A DNA stretch of 64,000 nucleotides from Bryobacterales bacterium (GTDB lineage Bacteria; Acidobacteriota; Terriglobia; Bryobacterales; UBA6623), in contig JAPPMB010000147.1 in assembly GCA_028819255.1 (NCBI GenBank), positions 1-64,000 of the forward strand, given 5' to 3'. How positions within the stretch are numbered: position 1 is the first letter of the stretch; every line of letters starts with the position of its first letter. Under the pieces are notes generated by a model. It saw only the letters and a list, made by a program, of their open reading frames with translations. It did no database searches and had not been told where the DNA came from. Position numbers and translations under genes: made by a program. This document shows positions 1-10,033 of the stretch, one piece after another.

Positions 1-316
1 GGTTTCCGATTGCCACTCCCCACGGCACGATCCCATCGAGTCGCCCCATTGCTTCCTCAGCTACGTTCCACTCCGCTTCCGATTGATCCCAGTTCTGTAC
101 GACGTCTCCCACGTGGGTGACGAACAGGATGTTCTCGCTCTCCACGTGTTCCGCAACCCATTGAGTCTGGGCGTGGAAGATCTCAGGGTGTTTCTCACTG
201 TAGAACTGAGTGTCGGGCAGCATGACGATGGAGAAACGCTCGGTCGGGCTCGCGCAGGCGGTGAGGAGGCAAACGAGCCCGGCGATCAAGACCTGGTTCG
301 ATCGGCTTGCTGACAT
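1..316 (-). CDS. Calcineurin-like metallophosphoesterase lipoprotein, C-terminus outside the window
   Basis: The gene runs off the left edge, so only the first 105 residues are visible. It opens at ATG 316-314 with a short lipoprotein signal ending in LTAC. The three N-terminal metal-site blocks of the calcineurin-like phosphoesterase family then follow in order: LPDTQFY, THVGDVVQNW and, at the very edge, an IGN that would start the GN(H/D) block. These residues normally bind a two-metal centre that cleaves phosphoesters. The lipobox suggests anchoring in the periplasm. The substrate cannot be told, because the histidine-rich C-terminal half is missing. The reading frame is clean over the visible part, unlike the broken genes that follow. 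Confidence 0.75.
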   Translation of the reverse strand, partial: MSASRSNQVLIAGLVCLLTACASPTERFSIVMLPDTQFYSEKHPEIFHAQTQWVAEHVESENILFVTHVGDVVQNWDQSEAEWNVAEEAMGRLDGIVPWGVAIGN

Positions 317-495
317 GGGCCCGTTATATCACGATCTGTCGCGCCTTCAACTACGAAGGCGCTTCACCCAAAGCCTGAGACACGAAGCTACTAGCCACAC
401 TCCGACCGACAAGGCGGAAGACCATCGCGAGAGTCACATGCTCGGCTCCGATCCACCCTCAGGCGTGGCCCCAAATCCCTTCCAAGGAGTCCACG

Positions 496-924
496 ATGCG
501 AGCTCTCATCCTTCTCTGCCTATTGATCGCGACGCCCGCGTTCGCGGCCGATTGGGTTGATTTGCTCGACAGCAAGACTCTTCAGGGCTGGAGACAGCAC
601 AATGGCACTACCACCTCCCGCGGCGGCGGCGGCGCGATCGTCGGTGAGACCGCCGAAGCCAGCCCCAATTCCTTCCTCTGCACCACCAGAGACTACGGCG
701 ACTTCGAAATGGAGTTCGACGTCGAAGTCCACGACAGGAGGCTCAACACCGGCATACATCCTCGGGCTACTGTTGCCCTGCAACGCCGCATCGTCCCGCG
801 AATCGGCACTGATCCGTGGGCGAGAGCGTCTCTCATCGAAACGCTCAGAGCCCTGAGGGAAATGGAAGCGACGATCCCGCAAGATTCCAGACTCGCGGCC
901 TTGGAGGGGCGGACCGCCAGGTGA
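496..924 (+). pseudogene. Truncated DUF1080 (3-keto-disaccharide hydrolase-like) fragment
   Basis: An ATG at 496 starts a typical Sec signal (MRALILLCLLIATPAFA). The first strands of a DUF1080 domain follow: WVDLLDSKTLQGW, GGGGAIVGETAEASPNSFLC and DFEMEFDVEV. Homology stops at about residue 85, at LNTGI, where the family normally continues for another 120 residues or so. The remaining 55 residues, rich in Arg, Leu and Glu, do not look like DUF1080 and seem to be read-through into unrelated DNA after a deletion. DUF1080 proteins act on plant-type or 3-keto sugars at the cell surface. The fragment could still be made and exported, but it lacks most of the jelly-roll fold, so it is called a remnant. 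Confidence 0.6.
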
Positions 925-1010
925 GAACAGCGATGCCCACTGCCGCATTGTGAGCTCTCTGGCTCAAGCAGTGAGCATGGGCGGTATTCTGGTCTGCGAG
1001 GAGTGACCGG

Positions 1011-2233
1011 ATGAGGACGAGCGAACTCGCGAGCCGTATACGCCTCGGTGGGGATGGAGGACTTGAGCTCAAGGAAGTCCACTTCAGGGACCGGAGGGTC
1101 GGAGGTCTCAGGCAGGCGGACCTTGCGGACGACCTCGCGGCAATTGCCAACTCGCGAGGAGGCCTCTTGGTCCTAGGAGTTGACGACGAGGCCCGAAGGG
1201 TGACCGGGATTCCGCCGGACCGGCTGGATGCCGTGGAGAGTCTTGTGCAGGAGGTATGCAACGACTCGATCGAGCCTCGACTGGACGCAGGCATCTGTCG
1301 GTGGGAGCCGCCCTCGAGAAGCCCAGCGTTTCGGGACCGGTTCTGGTGGTCGAGGTTCCGCGGAGCCTCTACATCCACCGGAGTCCCGGAGGCTACCTCC
1401 GACGGATCGGCAGTTCCAAGCACCACATCGAACCCTCGGCACTGCAGCGACTAGTGATGCTGAGGGCACGTTCCGGCATCATGGCGTTCGACGAGTCTCC
1501 GATTCCCAGGACCGGACCCGAGGATCTTGAGAGATCCGCTGCGGAGCGCTTCGTGAGCGAGGAGGCCGACTTCGATGTCGCTGTGCGCAAGCTGGGGCTG
1601 ATTGTCGAGGATCCCGAAGGCGTCGCGCGGCTGTCCGTGGCAGGCGTCCTGATTTGCACATCGAGGCCACAGCTATGGCTGCGAGCGGAGTACATTCAGG
1701 CGGTCTTCTACGCCGGTGACCGGGGGGATGATCACTACCAGATCGACGCCAGCGATTGCATGGGCCCGCCTGATGCGCAGGTCAGCGGAGCGTTCGACTT
1801 CGTCCGGCGCAACATGCGAATCGGCGCCGTCAAGCGTCTGGGGCGCGAAGACGTTCCGCAATACAGTGAGAAGGCCGTCTTCGAGGCCCTGGTGAACGCG
1901 GTCGCCCACCGGGACTACTTCATCTACGGGAGCAGGATCAGGCTCCACATGTTCGCCGACCGGATCGAACTGTCCGTGCCCGGCGGGTTGGCAACTACGC
2001 TGACTCCCGACGCGCTCCATCTGCGCCAGGCAACGCGGAATCCGCTCGTCGTTTCCCTCCCGGCCAGATGTCCGCGCCCGGATGCTCCGCGCCAGAAGTT
2101 CATGGAGGTTCGCGGCGACGGCGTTCCACGGATTCGCAGAGAGACCCAGAAGCTCACCGGGCACCTGCCCGAATACACCTTGATCGACGACAGCGAACTG
2201 CGTCTGGTTCTGCCCGCGGCCGTCCCGTTCTAG
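1011..2233 (+). pseudogene. Frameshifted AlbA_2/Schlafen-type ATP-binding regulator
   Basis: The frame opening at ATG 1011, behind an AGGAG 7 nt upstream, encodes the N-terminal AlbA_2 domain (LELKEVHF, then AIANSRGGLLVLGVDDEARRV). At about 1300-1325 the homology moves to another frame. That frame continues with VLVVEVPRSLYIHRSPGGY, the central region, and a GHKL-like ATP-binding part (EALVNAVAHRDY, then EVRGDGVPRI) ending at the stop at 2233. Intact proteins of this family are about 400-480 residues and are usually DNA-binding transcriptional regulators or defence-related. One frameshift separates the two halves here, so no full-length product is expected unless this is a sequencing error or the frame is recoded. 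Confidence 0.65.
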
Positions 2234-2460
2234 CCAAGTGCCGGTCGGCCTGCCCTTGCCTGGGCTCGATGCCTGTCCGGCCCGGGCATCCTCGGACTCC
2301 CCCTCCTCCCCTGTCCCAGCAGGGATCCGCCGCGATGGACGTGCGTCGAGGCGATCATGGCCTGTGCAATATTCTTGATGCACTCATGAAAGTCGCCAAG
2401 GTGTTACCCGTTGCTGATCGTCGACTGGCCTCTCGCCGGTGGGCAGCCTCTCGATCCAAG

Positions 2461-4053
2461 ATGCACATTCCAATTGGACCCGAAGAGTCCGGCTGCCGGC
2501 GAGGCTGTGACCCAATCAAGTTCGCCCTAGACCTCCTTGCGCCGGACGGCAGCCTGCCCAAGGCGCTCTTCGTCCTGGCATGGGCCATCGGGCTGGTTTT
2601 CCTAGTCGGCTGCTCGCGCCAGGAGTCCGCGTCCCGGCCCAACATCCTGATCCTGATGTCCGACAACCACTCGTGGAACCACGTCGGGTGCTACGGGGAC
2701 GCGTCGGTCAGGACACCCAATATGGACGGTGTGGCGGCTGAGGGTGTGAGATTCACCCATGCGTTCTGCCCGGCGCCTTCGTGCACTCCGGCTCGCGCCG
2801 CGATGCTGACTGGCCAGGACATCTGGAGGCTTGAGGAGGGCGCCAACCTCTGGGGCACGCTGCCAAGCCGATTCACGGTCTACACGGACCTGCTGGAGGA
2901 GGCGGGATACCTAGTCGGCTACGAGGGCAAGGGATGGGGCCCCGGAAGCTTCGAGGCCGGAGGGTGGACCCGGAACCCGGCGGGCACGCGCTACGGTTCG
3001 TTCGAAGAGTTCTACAACGAACTGGATCGCGGCCAGCCGTTCTGCTACTGGTTCAGCTCGCGGGACCCCCACCGGCCGTATCGCAGCGAGGGTGCCCAGG
3101 AGGCGGGAGTCGACGTGGAGTCCATCCACGTCCCGCCCTATCTTCCGGACATTCCCGAGGTCCGGGGGGACATCGCCGACTACTACGCCGAGATCGAGCA
3201 CTTCGACGCTCAGGTCGGAGAGCACCTTTCCCTCCTGTCCGAGTTCGGCGAGACTGACGGCACCGTCGTCATCATTGCGAGCGACAACGGATGGCAGATG
3301 CCCCGGGGACTGGCCAACCTGTACGACGCCGGCACGCGCCTGCCCCTGATCGTGTCGCATCCCGACGAGTTTCCCGGAGGTCGGGTGGTCGACGACTTCG
3401 TGAGTCTGGCGGACCTCGCGCCAACGCTCCTCGAGCTCGCCGGGCTTCCCATACCGTCAGGCGTCACGGCAAAGAGCCTCCTGCCCGTCCTCAGGTCGGA
3501 TCAGTCCGGGCAGGTGGACCCGGAGCGCTCCTTCGTCGTGACCGCCCGGGAAAGACATGCGTTCGTCCGGAAGGGCGGCGCAGGCTATCCGGGCCGAGCG
3601 CTGCGCACACGCGACTTTCTCTATGTTCGGAACTACGCGCCGGACCTGTGGCCGGCCGGGGACCCGCCGCTCTACGGAGACGTGGACGCGCACATGCTGC
3701 ACTATCCGTCGCCGACCAAGATCTTCCTCCTGCAGCGGCGCGACGATCCGGAGACCGCTCCTATGTTCGAACTCGCCTTCTCCAAGCGCCCCGCGGAAGA
3801 GCTCTATGACCTAGCCAAGGATCCCCACCAGATGGCGAACGTCGCTTCGAATCCCTCGTACGAATCCGCGAGAGAGCGACTCGCAGCTCAGCTCAGGCAG
3901 CATCTCGAGAGTACCGGCGACCCGAGGGAGGTCGGCGGCGAGATGAAGTGGGAGGGGGGCCAGTACTTCAAGGAGTCGGACATGACGCCGGAGCCGAGCC
4001 CCGAGGCGATCGAAGCCCTCGGCCTCGACGAGCGCTACAGCTATCTGGAATAG
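2461..4053 (+). CDS. Sulfatase, S1 family, formylglycine-dependent lipoprotein
   Basis: This is a type I sulfatase of about 530 residues that hydrolyses sulfate esters. A hydrophobic stretch ends in a lipobox (LVGC, Cys51), so it is probably lipidated and exported. The active-site signature C108-T-P-A-R112 is perfect for conversion of Cys to formylglycine. The C-terminal metal and active-site block ASDNGWQMP and the ELYDLAKDP tail are also present. The N-terminal metal motif reads SDN where most family members have DD. The start is uncertain: ATG 2461 is the last ATG before the signal, and ATG 2386 is possible. It stands alone, but the window also has an exported formylglycine-generating enzyme (45732-46691) that could mature it, and two further sulfatases. 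The true substrate is unknown. Confidence 0.88.
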   Translation: MHIPIGPEESGCRRGCDPIKFALDLLAPDGSLPKALFVLAWAIGLVFLVGCSRQESASRPNILILMSDNHSWNHVGCYGDASVRTPNMDGVAAEGVRFTHAFCPAPSCTPARAAMLTGQDIWRLEEGANLWGTLPSRFTVYTDLLEEAGYLVGYEGKGWGPGSFEAGGWTRNPAGTRYGSFEEFYNELDRGQPFCYWFSSRDPHRPYRSEGAQEAGVDVESIHVPPYLPDIPEVRGDIADYYAEIEHFDAQVGEHLSLLSEFGETDGTVVIIASDNGWQMPRGLANLYDAGTRLPLIVSHPDEFPGGRVVDDFVSLADLAPTLLELAGLPIPSGVTAKSLLPVLRSDQSGQVDPERSFVVTARERHAFVRKGGAGYPGRALRTRDFLYVRNYAPDLWPAGDPPLYGDVDAHMLHYPSPTKIFLLQRRDDPETAPMFELAFSKRPAEELYDLAKDPHQMANVASNPSYESARERLAAQLRQHLESTGDPREVGGEMKWEGGQYFKESDMTPEPSPEAIEALGLDERYSYLE

Positions 4054-4349
4054 GCGTGCTCCGTCTCTTCCGGGAGGTCCGCCTTCCTGTCTGCGTTCAG
4101 GTGCCGGCTTTCTCGACCCCGGTCACCCCAAGCCCCTGAACCCGTGGACTCGAGCTGCCGAGAGGCCTGCGGTGGTCCGTGGAATCGCCGGGCTGCGGCC
4201 AACCCTCTGGCGGCGGGCCGTCGGCAAGCAAGCGGCATGTGTGCAATCCGCTACTGTTTGGTGAGGCCACAGTGCCGAGGGATCGGGACCACCGGATTGG
4301 GTGACTTCCAGTAGACTCGGCAAGGGCGCGAACACCGGCAGGCGATGTG

Positions 4350-5783
4350 ATGGACGAAACCCAGCAAAGCGACCTGATGATGACGCCGCAGGCGATGCGG
4401 CGATTGGCAGCCAAGGCGACGGAGATCCTCGTCGAACGCATCGGCGGCCTCGACGACGCGAAGGCTTGGGATGGCGAGTTTCGCGAGGTGCTGGAGGAAC
4501 AGCTGGGCGGACCGCCGCCGGAGGCCGGCCAGCCTGCCGAGGAGGTGCTGGAACTTGCGGTGCGGCAGGCGCTCCGGTACGCGGCACGGCTTGACCATCC
4601 CCGATTCTTCGGCTTCGTCCCCTCCTCGCCCACGTGGCCGGCCGTGGTCGCGGACTTTCTGGCCGCGGGCTTCAACATCAATTCGTGCACCTGGCTGGTG
4701 GCGAGCGGAACTGGCCAGTTGGAACTCACGGTCACAGACTGGATGCGCGGGTGGATCGGCTTTCCGGAGACCGGGGGCGGGCTCTTGACGAGCGGCAGTT
4801 CGGCGGCCAGCGTCGAGGCCATGGCGGTGGCGCGGGAGGCGGCGGGACATCCGGAGCGCCCCGCCGTGTACATGAGCGATCAGAGCCACGGCGCCTTGAA
4901 GCGGGCGGCCTTGATCGCCGGCGTGCGCCGGGAGCACATCCGTTTGGTGCCCACCGAGGACGACTTCCGAATCGACTTGGATGCGTTGACACGTCTGATG
5001 GCGCGCGACCGTGACGACGGGTTGCGGCCCGTCGCCGTGTGCGCCAACGCGGGAACGGCCAGCACGGGCTCCATCGATCCCTTGGCTTCAATGGCTGACC
5101 TTTGCGGGCGGGAAGGCATCTGGCTCCACGCCGACGCCGCATACGGCGGCTTCGCCCTGGTGACTCAGCCGGGTCGGGAACTGCTCGACGGAATCGAGCG
5201 GGTGGATTCCGTGAGCATGGATGCGCACAAGTGGTTCTTCCAGCCTTACGAGGCGGGTGCGCTCATGGTGAGAGACAGGCGGCATCTGGAGAGGGCGTTC
5301 GCCATCGGCAACGATGTCCTACAGGACACGGTGTGGGGCGCGAACCACCCCAATTTCGCCGACCGGGGCCAGCAACTGAGCCGGTCGGCGCACGCGCTGA
5401 AGATCTGGATGTCCGTGCGGACCTTCGGGATGGCGAGGTTTCGGGCCGCGATACAGCAGGGGCTGGACCTGGCGCGCCGTGCCGCGGCCCACATTGACGA
5501 ATGTCCGCTGCTGGAATTGATGGCTCCGGTGACGCTCGGCATCGTGTGCTTCCGGGTCAACCCGGCCAGCAGCGCCTGCGACGAGGGAACCTTGGAAGAG
5601 CTTAATCGGCAGGTGCTGGCACACGTCTTCTGGGGCGAATTGGCGTTCCTATCGTCCACTTCACTAAAAGGCGTCTTCTCCCTGCGGATGTGCATCCTGA
5701 ACCACACAACGACATGGGACGACGTGCGCAGGACGCTTGAGACAGTTGCGGACCACGGCCGGGCGGCCTTGGCGGAACAGTGA
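4350..5783 (+). CDS. Group II pyridoxal-phosphate amino-acid decarboxylase
   Basis: This 477-residue protein belongs to the aromatic-L-amino-acid/glutamate decarboxylase superfamily (PLP fold type I). Visible marks are TSGSSAASVEAM, which grips the phosphate, the HADAAYGG block whose Asp contacts the pyridine nitrogen, and the Schiff-base lysine K294 in SMDAHKWFFQPYEAG. The length and the HKW context fit aromatic amino-acid decarboxylases better than short glutamate decarboxylases, but the substrate is not settled. A GTG directly precedes ATG 4350 and could also start translation. There is no operon partner: about 290 nt separate it from the sulfatase upstream. A TAGACT hexamer about 30 nt upstream of the start is a possible -10. 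Confidence 0.85.
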   Translation: MDETQQSDLMMTPQAMRRLAAKATEILVERIGGLDDAKAWDGEFREVLEEQLGGPPPEAGQPAEEVLELAVRQALRYAARLDHPRFFGFVPSSPTWPAVVADFLAAGFNINSCTWLVASGTGQLELTVTDWMRGWIGFPETGGGLLTSGSSAASVEAMAVAREAAGHPERPAVYMSDQSHGALKRAALIAGVRREHIRLVPTEDDFRIDLDALTRLMARDRDDGLRPVAVCANAGTASTGSIDPLASMADLCGREGIWLHADAAYGGFALVTQPGRELLDGIERVDSVSMDAHKWFFQPYEAGALMVRDRRHLERAFAIGNDVLQDTVWGANHPNFADRGQQLSRSAHALKIWMSVRTFGMARFRAAIQQGLDLARRAAAHIDECPLLELMAPVTLGIVCFRVNPASSACDEGTLEELNRQVLAHVFWGELAFLSSTSLKGVFSLRMCILNHTTTWDDVRRTLETVADHGRAALAEQ

Positions 5784-6272
5784 GGGAACGACACCCTCCG
5801 GGCGTGGTAAGCGGTGGTGCGACGACCTCGACAGCCTCGGCTAAGGTCTGGCCCCGCGGGTGCTTTGGCTGCAGCCGGAGCGCCGAAGGGATCGGATCGC
5901 GGATCACGAAAAGCGAGGGCAGGCCGGCAATCGATGCCTTCCAGGCAGGCTCCGGGTAGAGGCTGCGGACTCCCGCTGAGTCCCCGGTCCCGTCCGCAGG
6001 ACCGCCACGAAGCAATGCCGCGGACCGAGTCCGAAGGGTTGGCGGGCTCCGGCATCGGACTCATCGACGACCACGTGCCCCACGATGTCCCGGCCCGTCG
6101 AGAAACGACTTCTCAGCGTGGCGTCACGGTAGCTGAACCCCAAAGGAGCATTTCCGAGCGTTGTCGACGGTGCGGTCGGGACGGCAGGCACATCGAAACA
6201 GCTTCGGTCTACCACGAATTCGTCGGCGACCACGCTTTCGACGGTAGTCATCTCGACATCTGAGTCGGGTTG
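5784..6272. other. Gap with no recognised gene; weak minus-strand coding traces
   Basis: No family is recognisable here. A minus-strand frame at 5904-6251 would give 115 residues. A second minus frame further left contains IAGLPSLFVIRDPIPSAL, which looks protein-like. A decayed two-frame gene is possible, but codon use and homology do not decide it. Confidence 0.25.
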
Positions 6273-6653
6273 CTACTCCCGGGCTCTGCGGGCCTGACGG
6301 AACGACTGGATGGCAAAGGCCAGGAAGGCCGTCAGGTCGGCCGCCATCACGGTCTTCGCGACCGCCGCCAGCGGGTTCTCGATCTCGCTGCCGAGCAGAA
6401 GCCGGACGGCGTCGGGCACGCCGCCGATGGACCCGAGAATGCCGAGAAGCGCCACGGCCGCCGCAGCGTGCATGGGGTGCTTGGGTGAGGCCAAGCGGGC
6501 AGCGACCGCCCCCAGGACAACGAGAACGACGCCGAACGGCACGGGAATGAGGGCTGTCAGGCTGGCCTGACCGCTGACCGCGTACATGGCGGCGCCGAGG
6601 ACGATCAGCGCCGCTCCGCAGACGGTCGAGAGGCGGGGCATGTCGGTTGTCAT
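6273..6653 (-). CDS. Small integral membrane protein of unknown function
   Basis: The protein has 126 residues with four hydrophobic segments, roughly 9-28, 32-50, 61-80 and 94-115, and a short basic tail (SFRQARRARE). It looks like a small inner-membrane protein. No catalytic motif is visible and the family is not recognised. A decayed partial copy of its C-terminal half lies at 10034-10141 on the opposite strand, next to gyrB, so this family has been duplicated or moved locally. It has no operon partner. Confidence 0.6.
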   Translation of the reverse strand: MTTDMPRLSTVCGAALIVLGAAMYAVSGQASLTALIPVPFGVVLVVLGAVAARLASPKHPMHAAAAVALLGILGSIGGVPDAVRLLLGSEIENPLAAVAKTVMAADLTAFLAFAIQSFRQARRARE

Positions 6654-6939
6654 GAAGCCTCATTGTACGGCCCGTCACTCGCGCATGCCGGGCCGGACCG
6701 GCGCGGCATGCCCCGAAACCAATTCGTAACCGAATTGTCACCAAAGCTTTCCATTCCCGTATCGGGATCGGCATCTTGTCCATCCACGGTGGGGAACAAG
6801 CAGCAATCGTCCCGGCCGTTTCGGCGGGCCGTCGGCGAGCCTCGGATCCTCGCTGCCTGGCAGGCATGCGCGGACGGCAGGCCGTCCAGGAGATGCAGAC
6901 CGTCGAATCGCGCCGGCGCCGGCCCGAAAGGAGGAATCC

Positions 6940-8068
6940 ATGGAACGGAAACTTGCGTACTTCAACCGCCACCCTGGGATCGCCGACAAGTACCTCACGG
7001 GCGTCTCGTTGCACAGTCACACGCAGCTCTCGCAGGAGAATGGCCTTAGTCTCGGGCAGCACCTGACGGCATTCGGTCCGTCAGCGGACCTGGTGAGGAA
7101 AGCCCACGAACGCTGCGGCGGCAAGACGCTGGAAGAGGACCTGTCACGCATGTGGTGGACGCCGCCGCTGGCGCCTAGGCAGGCCCTCGACGTCGAGGCG
7201 CGCCAGATCGAGGACAGGCTGGGCCTGGCTCCCATCGTGTCGCTCTCGGACCACGATTCGATCGATGCGCCGATACAGCTCCAGGCTCTTGGGCGGTACG
7301 GAGCGATCCCGGTCTCTGTGGAGTGGGCGGTCCCGTTCCGCGACACGTACTTCCATGAGGGAATCCACAACCTTCCGTCCTGCAGGGCCGAGGCCGGCAT
7401 GGAGGAGATGGCGCGCTACACCGCAGCTGCCCGGGCTCGCGCGCTCCCCGAGATGATGGCCTCGTTCCATGGTGACCCGGAGTGCCTGATCGTGCTGGAC
7501 CATCCGTTCTGGGATCAGCCCAAGATCGGGGAGGGGCTCCATGAGGCGCGGCTTCTGGAGTTCGTGGACCGGTTGGTTCCGGCCATGGATTCACGCCCTG
7601 GAGATCAACGGACTCCGGGACTGGCGGGAGAACCGGCTCACGATCGCCCTATCCAAGCGCTGTGCCGTGCCCCTGATCTCGGGCGGCGACCGGCACGGAC
7701 GCGAGCCGAACGCCACGCTGAACCTGACCAACGCGACGACTTTCGGCGAAATCGCCCGCGAAGTCCGCCGTGGGCGCAGTCAGGTCGTGCTCATCCCGCA
7801 GTACCGGGGGCCATTGGGCCTGCGGATCATTGAGAACTTCACAGAAATCGTCAGCGAGGCGCCCGACCACGGTCTGGGTTGGACCCACTGGACCCAGCGG
7901 GTCTTCCGGCGCTGCGACGACGGCCACGTCCGGTCGCTGCACACGATGTGCAAGGCCAAGCCCCCGATGACGCTGCGGGCTGTGACCTCGACGTTCCGCA
8001 TGCTCAGCCACCGACGCATCCGGCCGGCGCTGGGGTGGGCCATGCCGCAATCCAGGGAACTGGTGTAG
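6940..8068 (+). pseudogene. PHP-domain metal-dependent phosphoesterase, broken by one frameshift
   Basis: A very strong ribosome site (AAAGGAGG, 5 nt before ATG 6940) leads into a PHP-type protein. Its metal-binding blocks are LHSHTQLS, SLSDHDSID and VLDHPFWDQP. At about 7586 the frame is lost. Removing one A from the CCATGG there restores HALEINGLRDWREN, ISGGDRHGREPN and the rest to the stop at 8068, giving a protein of about 375 residues. PHP enzymes hydrolyse phosphoesters through a three-metal centre. The next gene, a glycosyltransferase, follows 32 nt later and is also frameshifted, so the two looked like an operon. The disruption could be real decay or a base-calling error. Confidence 0.7.
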
Positions 8069-8100
8069 ACACTGCCCGAATCCTGCCCAGACGCCGGGCG

Positions 8101-9299
8101 ATGCCCTCGCATTGCATATCTGCCCGACACCTTCCATGAAGTCAACGGGGTTGCTCGGACAGCGCGCCAGCTGACCGCCTACGCAGTGCGCAGGGGCCTG
8201 CCCTTCCTGTGCATCCGGCCCGGGGCCTCGTACCGGCAGTGGCCGGAGAAGTCCGTCGAGAACATCGAACTGCCGAGGAGCCGCCTGTCGGTCAGGATCG
8301 AGGAGGACCTGTGCCAGGATCTCGCGATACTGCGCCACCTGCGGCGGGTCCGGGAACGCTTTCGCGTCTTTCGGCCGGACGTGGTGCATGTGACGTCGAT
8401 GGGCGACTTCGGGCTGCTCGGTCTGAGGCTCGCGCGCGAGTTCGACCTGCCCGTGGTCATGGCCTGGCACACCAACGTGCACGAGTACGCGGCTTGGAGG
8501 TTCGAGAAGGCGGCGTCTCTCGTCCCTGCCGGAGCAAGGTCGGTGATGGCCGGCGGGATCGAAAGGCTGGCGCTGGCCGTGTCGATCTGGTTCTACCGCA
8601 AGGCGGCTGTGGGCCTGGCTCCCAACTCGGAGCTGGTCGACCTGCTGCGCAGCGGCACGCGGAAACCGGCGTACCTCATGGAGCGAGGGGTCGATACGGT
8701 GCTCTTCGACCCGTCCCGGCGGGAGAGGGGGGCGGGCCGGATCGCGTTCGGCTATGTAGGCCGGCTCAGTACGGAAAAGAACCTGCGGCTGCTCGGGCGG
8801 CTTGAGGACGCCTTGCTTGCGGAAGGGCTCGACGACTTTCGCTTCGAGATCGTGGGGCACGGCTCTGAGCGGGAGTGGCTGCAGGCCAATCTGAGACGGA
8901 CGTGTCTCCGCGGCGTGCTCCACGGCAAGGATCTGGCGCAGGCCTGCGCCAACATGGACACCTTCCTGTTCCCGTCCCGCACGGACACCTACGGCAAACG
9001 TCGTCTGGGAGGCCATGGCGTCCGGCATACCTGTCGTGGTGACGGACGGCGGCGGGCCGAAGTTCATCCTCCGCGACGGCGAGACCGGCTTGGTCAGCCG
9101 CTCAGACGATGCGTTCGTCCGGAACGCAATCGCGCTGTACCGCGACCCCGATAGGCGTGCGCTGATGGGTCGGGCTGCCCGGCTGGCTGCGCTCCGTCAG
9201 TCCTGGGACGCGGTCTTTGACAAGCTCTACTCCGAGGCGTATACCGCAGCTGTCGGGGCGGAGCGCGGAGTTCCCACGACCGCCGCCCGGGCAAATTGA
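8101..9299 (+). pseudogene. GT4-type glycosyltransferase, broken by two frameshifts
   Basis: The reading is a GT-B glycosyltransferase resembling the GT4 family. The N-terminus RIAYLPDTFHEVNGVARTA is in a frame with no ordinary start. Deleting one C after ATG 8101 makes it begin at that ATG. The centre holds the acceptor-domain HTNVHEYA and the donor-domain start FGYVGRLSTEKNL. At about 8994 an extra A in a run of three breaks TDTYG away from NVVWEAMASGIPVVVTDGGG, the conserved E-x7-E region that binds the sugar nucleotide. The repaired protein would be about 398 residues. It sits 32 nt after the PHP-domain gene. Members with this layout usually act in cell-envelope glycolipid or polysaccharide synthesis. 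Confidence 0.7.
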
Positions 9300-9349
9300 T
9301 GGGCCATCTCTCGCGCGGTCGACATGCTTCGCTGTCTGGCTCGGCGGCC

Positions 9350-9591
9350 TCATTCCTGGAGGCGGTCCGCGACGTCGTGCCGCCCGGCGACGGAACGGTG
9401 CTCCCGAAGTTTGATCTGGGGCAGCCTGCGCCAAGCATCAAGACTCTGGGCCCGATTCTTCAGATTGCCGCAGGCAAGTTCACCCAGGACTATGGGGTCC
9501 ATCCAGGCCCGGGAACCCTCAAGAGGCCGAATGAGTGTGGGGTTCGGACCTTGAAGGTGATCAATTCGCACGCTGGGTCCGCGAGAATCAT
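9350..9591 (-). pseudogene. VapC (PIN-domain) toxin relic
   Basis: Reading leftward from ATG 9591, MILAD matches the start of a VapC toxin. After a frameshift the expected second half of the first block follows (PSVRIDHLQG, compare T/SVWIDHL). Then comes WMDPIVLGELACGNLKNRAQ, the conserved block with the second acidic residue. Similarity ends at about LPQ, so the C-terminal half with the last PIN acidic residues is gone. No VapB partner is visible. An intact vapBC pair of a different subtype is at 62210-62829. Confidence 0.6.
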
Positions 9592-9650
9592 CCCCAGAGC
9601 CTCCGCCGTGGAATGTACTCAGCCTCGGGGTCGGATCCAACGGCCTGAAT

Positions 9651-9866
9651 CTACTCTTCAGCGGCCAAAGCCTCGCAGTCACCGGTCGTCGCACGTACGA
9701 TGTGGTCGAACCGCGCCGCAGCCGCAGTCGCGAGATCGGATTCCGGTTCAAGGACGTCCCGGAACTCGACGCCAACCTCCACCGCTGGCCGTGGCCGCTT
9801 CACGACCCCACTCTCGATGGCATCCATGAGGGAGAAACCGCTCTCCGTCGACGGAAACGGCGTGCC
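9651..9866 (-). pseudogene. Relic of a DEAD/DEAH restriction-type helicase
   Basis: About 70 codons remain. The stretch GTPFPSTESGFSLMDAIESGVVKRPR resembles the part of type III restriction-like helicases where the sequence passes from the beta-strand region into SLxDAIExGIVKIPRVPV. No Walker motifs or nuclease domain remain. It is flanked by the VapC relic and the membrane-protein relic, so this is probably the end state of a lost defence or mobile island. Confidence 0.4.
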
Positions 9867-10033
9867 TTCGGCGTAGCTTGAGCCACGCAGAAAGCTCCCT
9901 CGAGCGTACCCTCGACGACGTTCGGGGAGACTCGCCGGTTGCAGACGATGAGACCGCCCAGCCAGTCTGGCTGCCTTATCCCCGTGCCGTTCGGCGTTGG
10001 TCCTGTTGCCTTGGAGATGGCCGGTGACGTATT

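Noticed and set aside
5246-6251. A real gene on the minus strand in the decarboxylase-membrane protein gap.
   Set aside because: Protein-like pieces occur in several frames but no family is recognised and no single frame is convincing.
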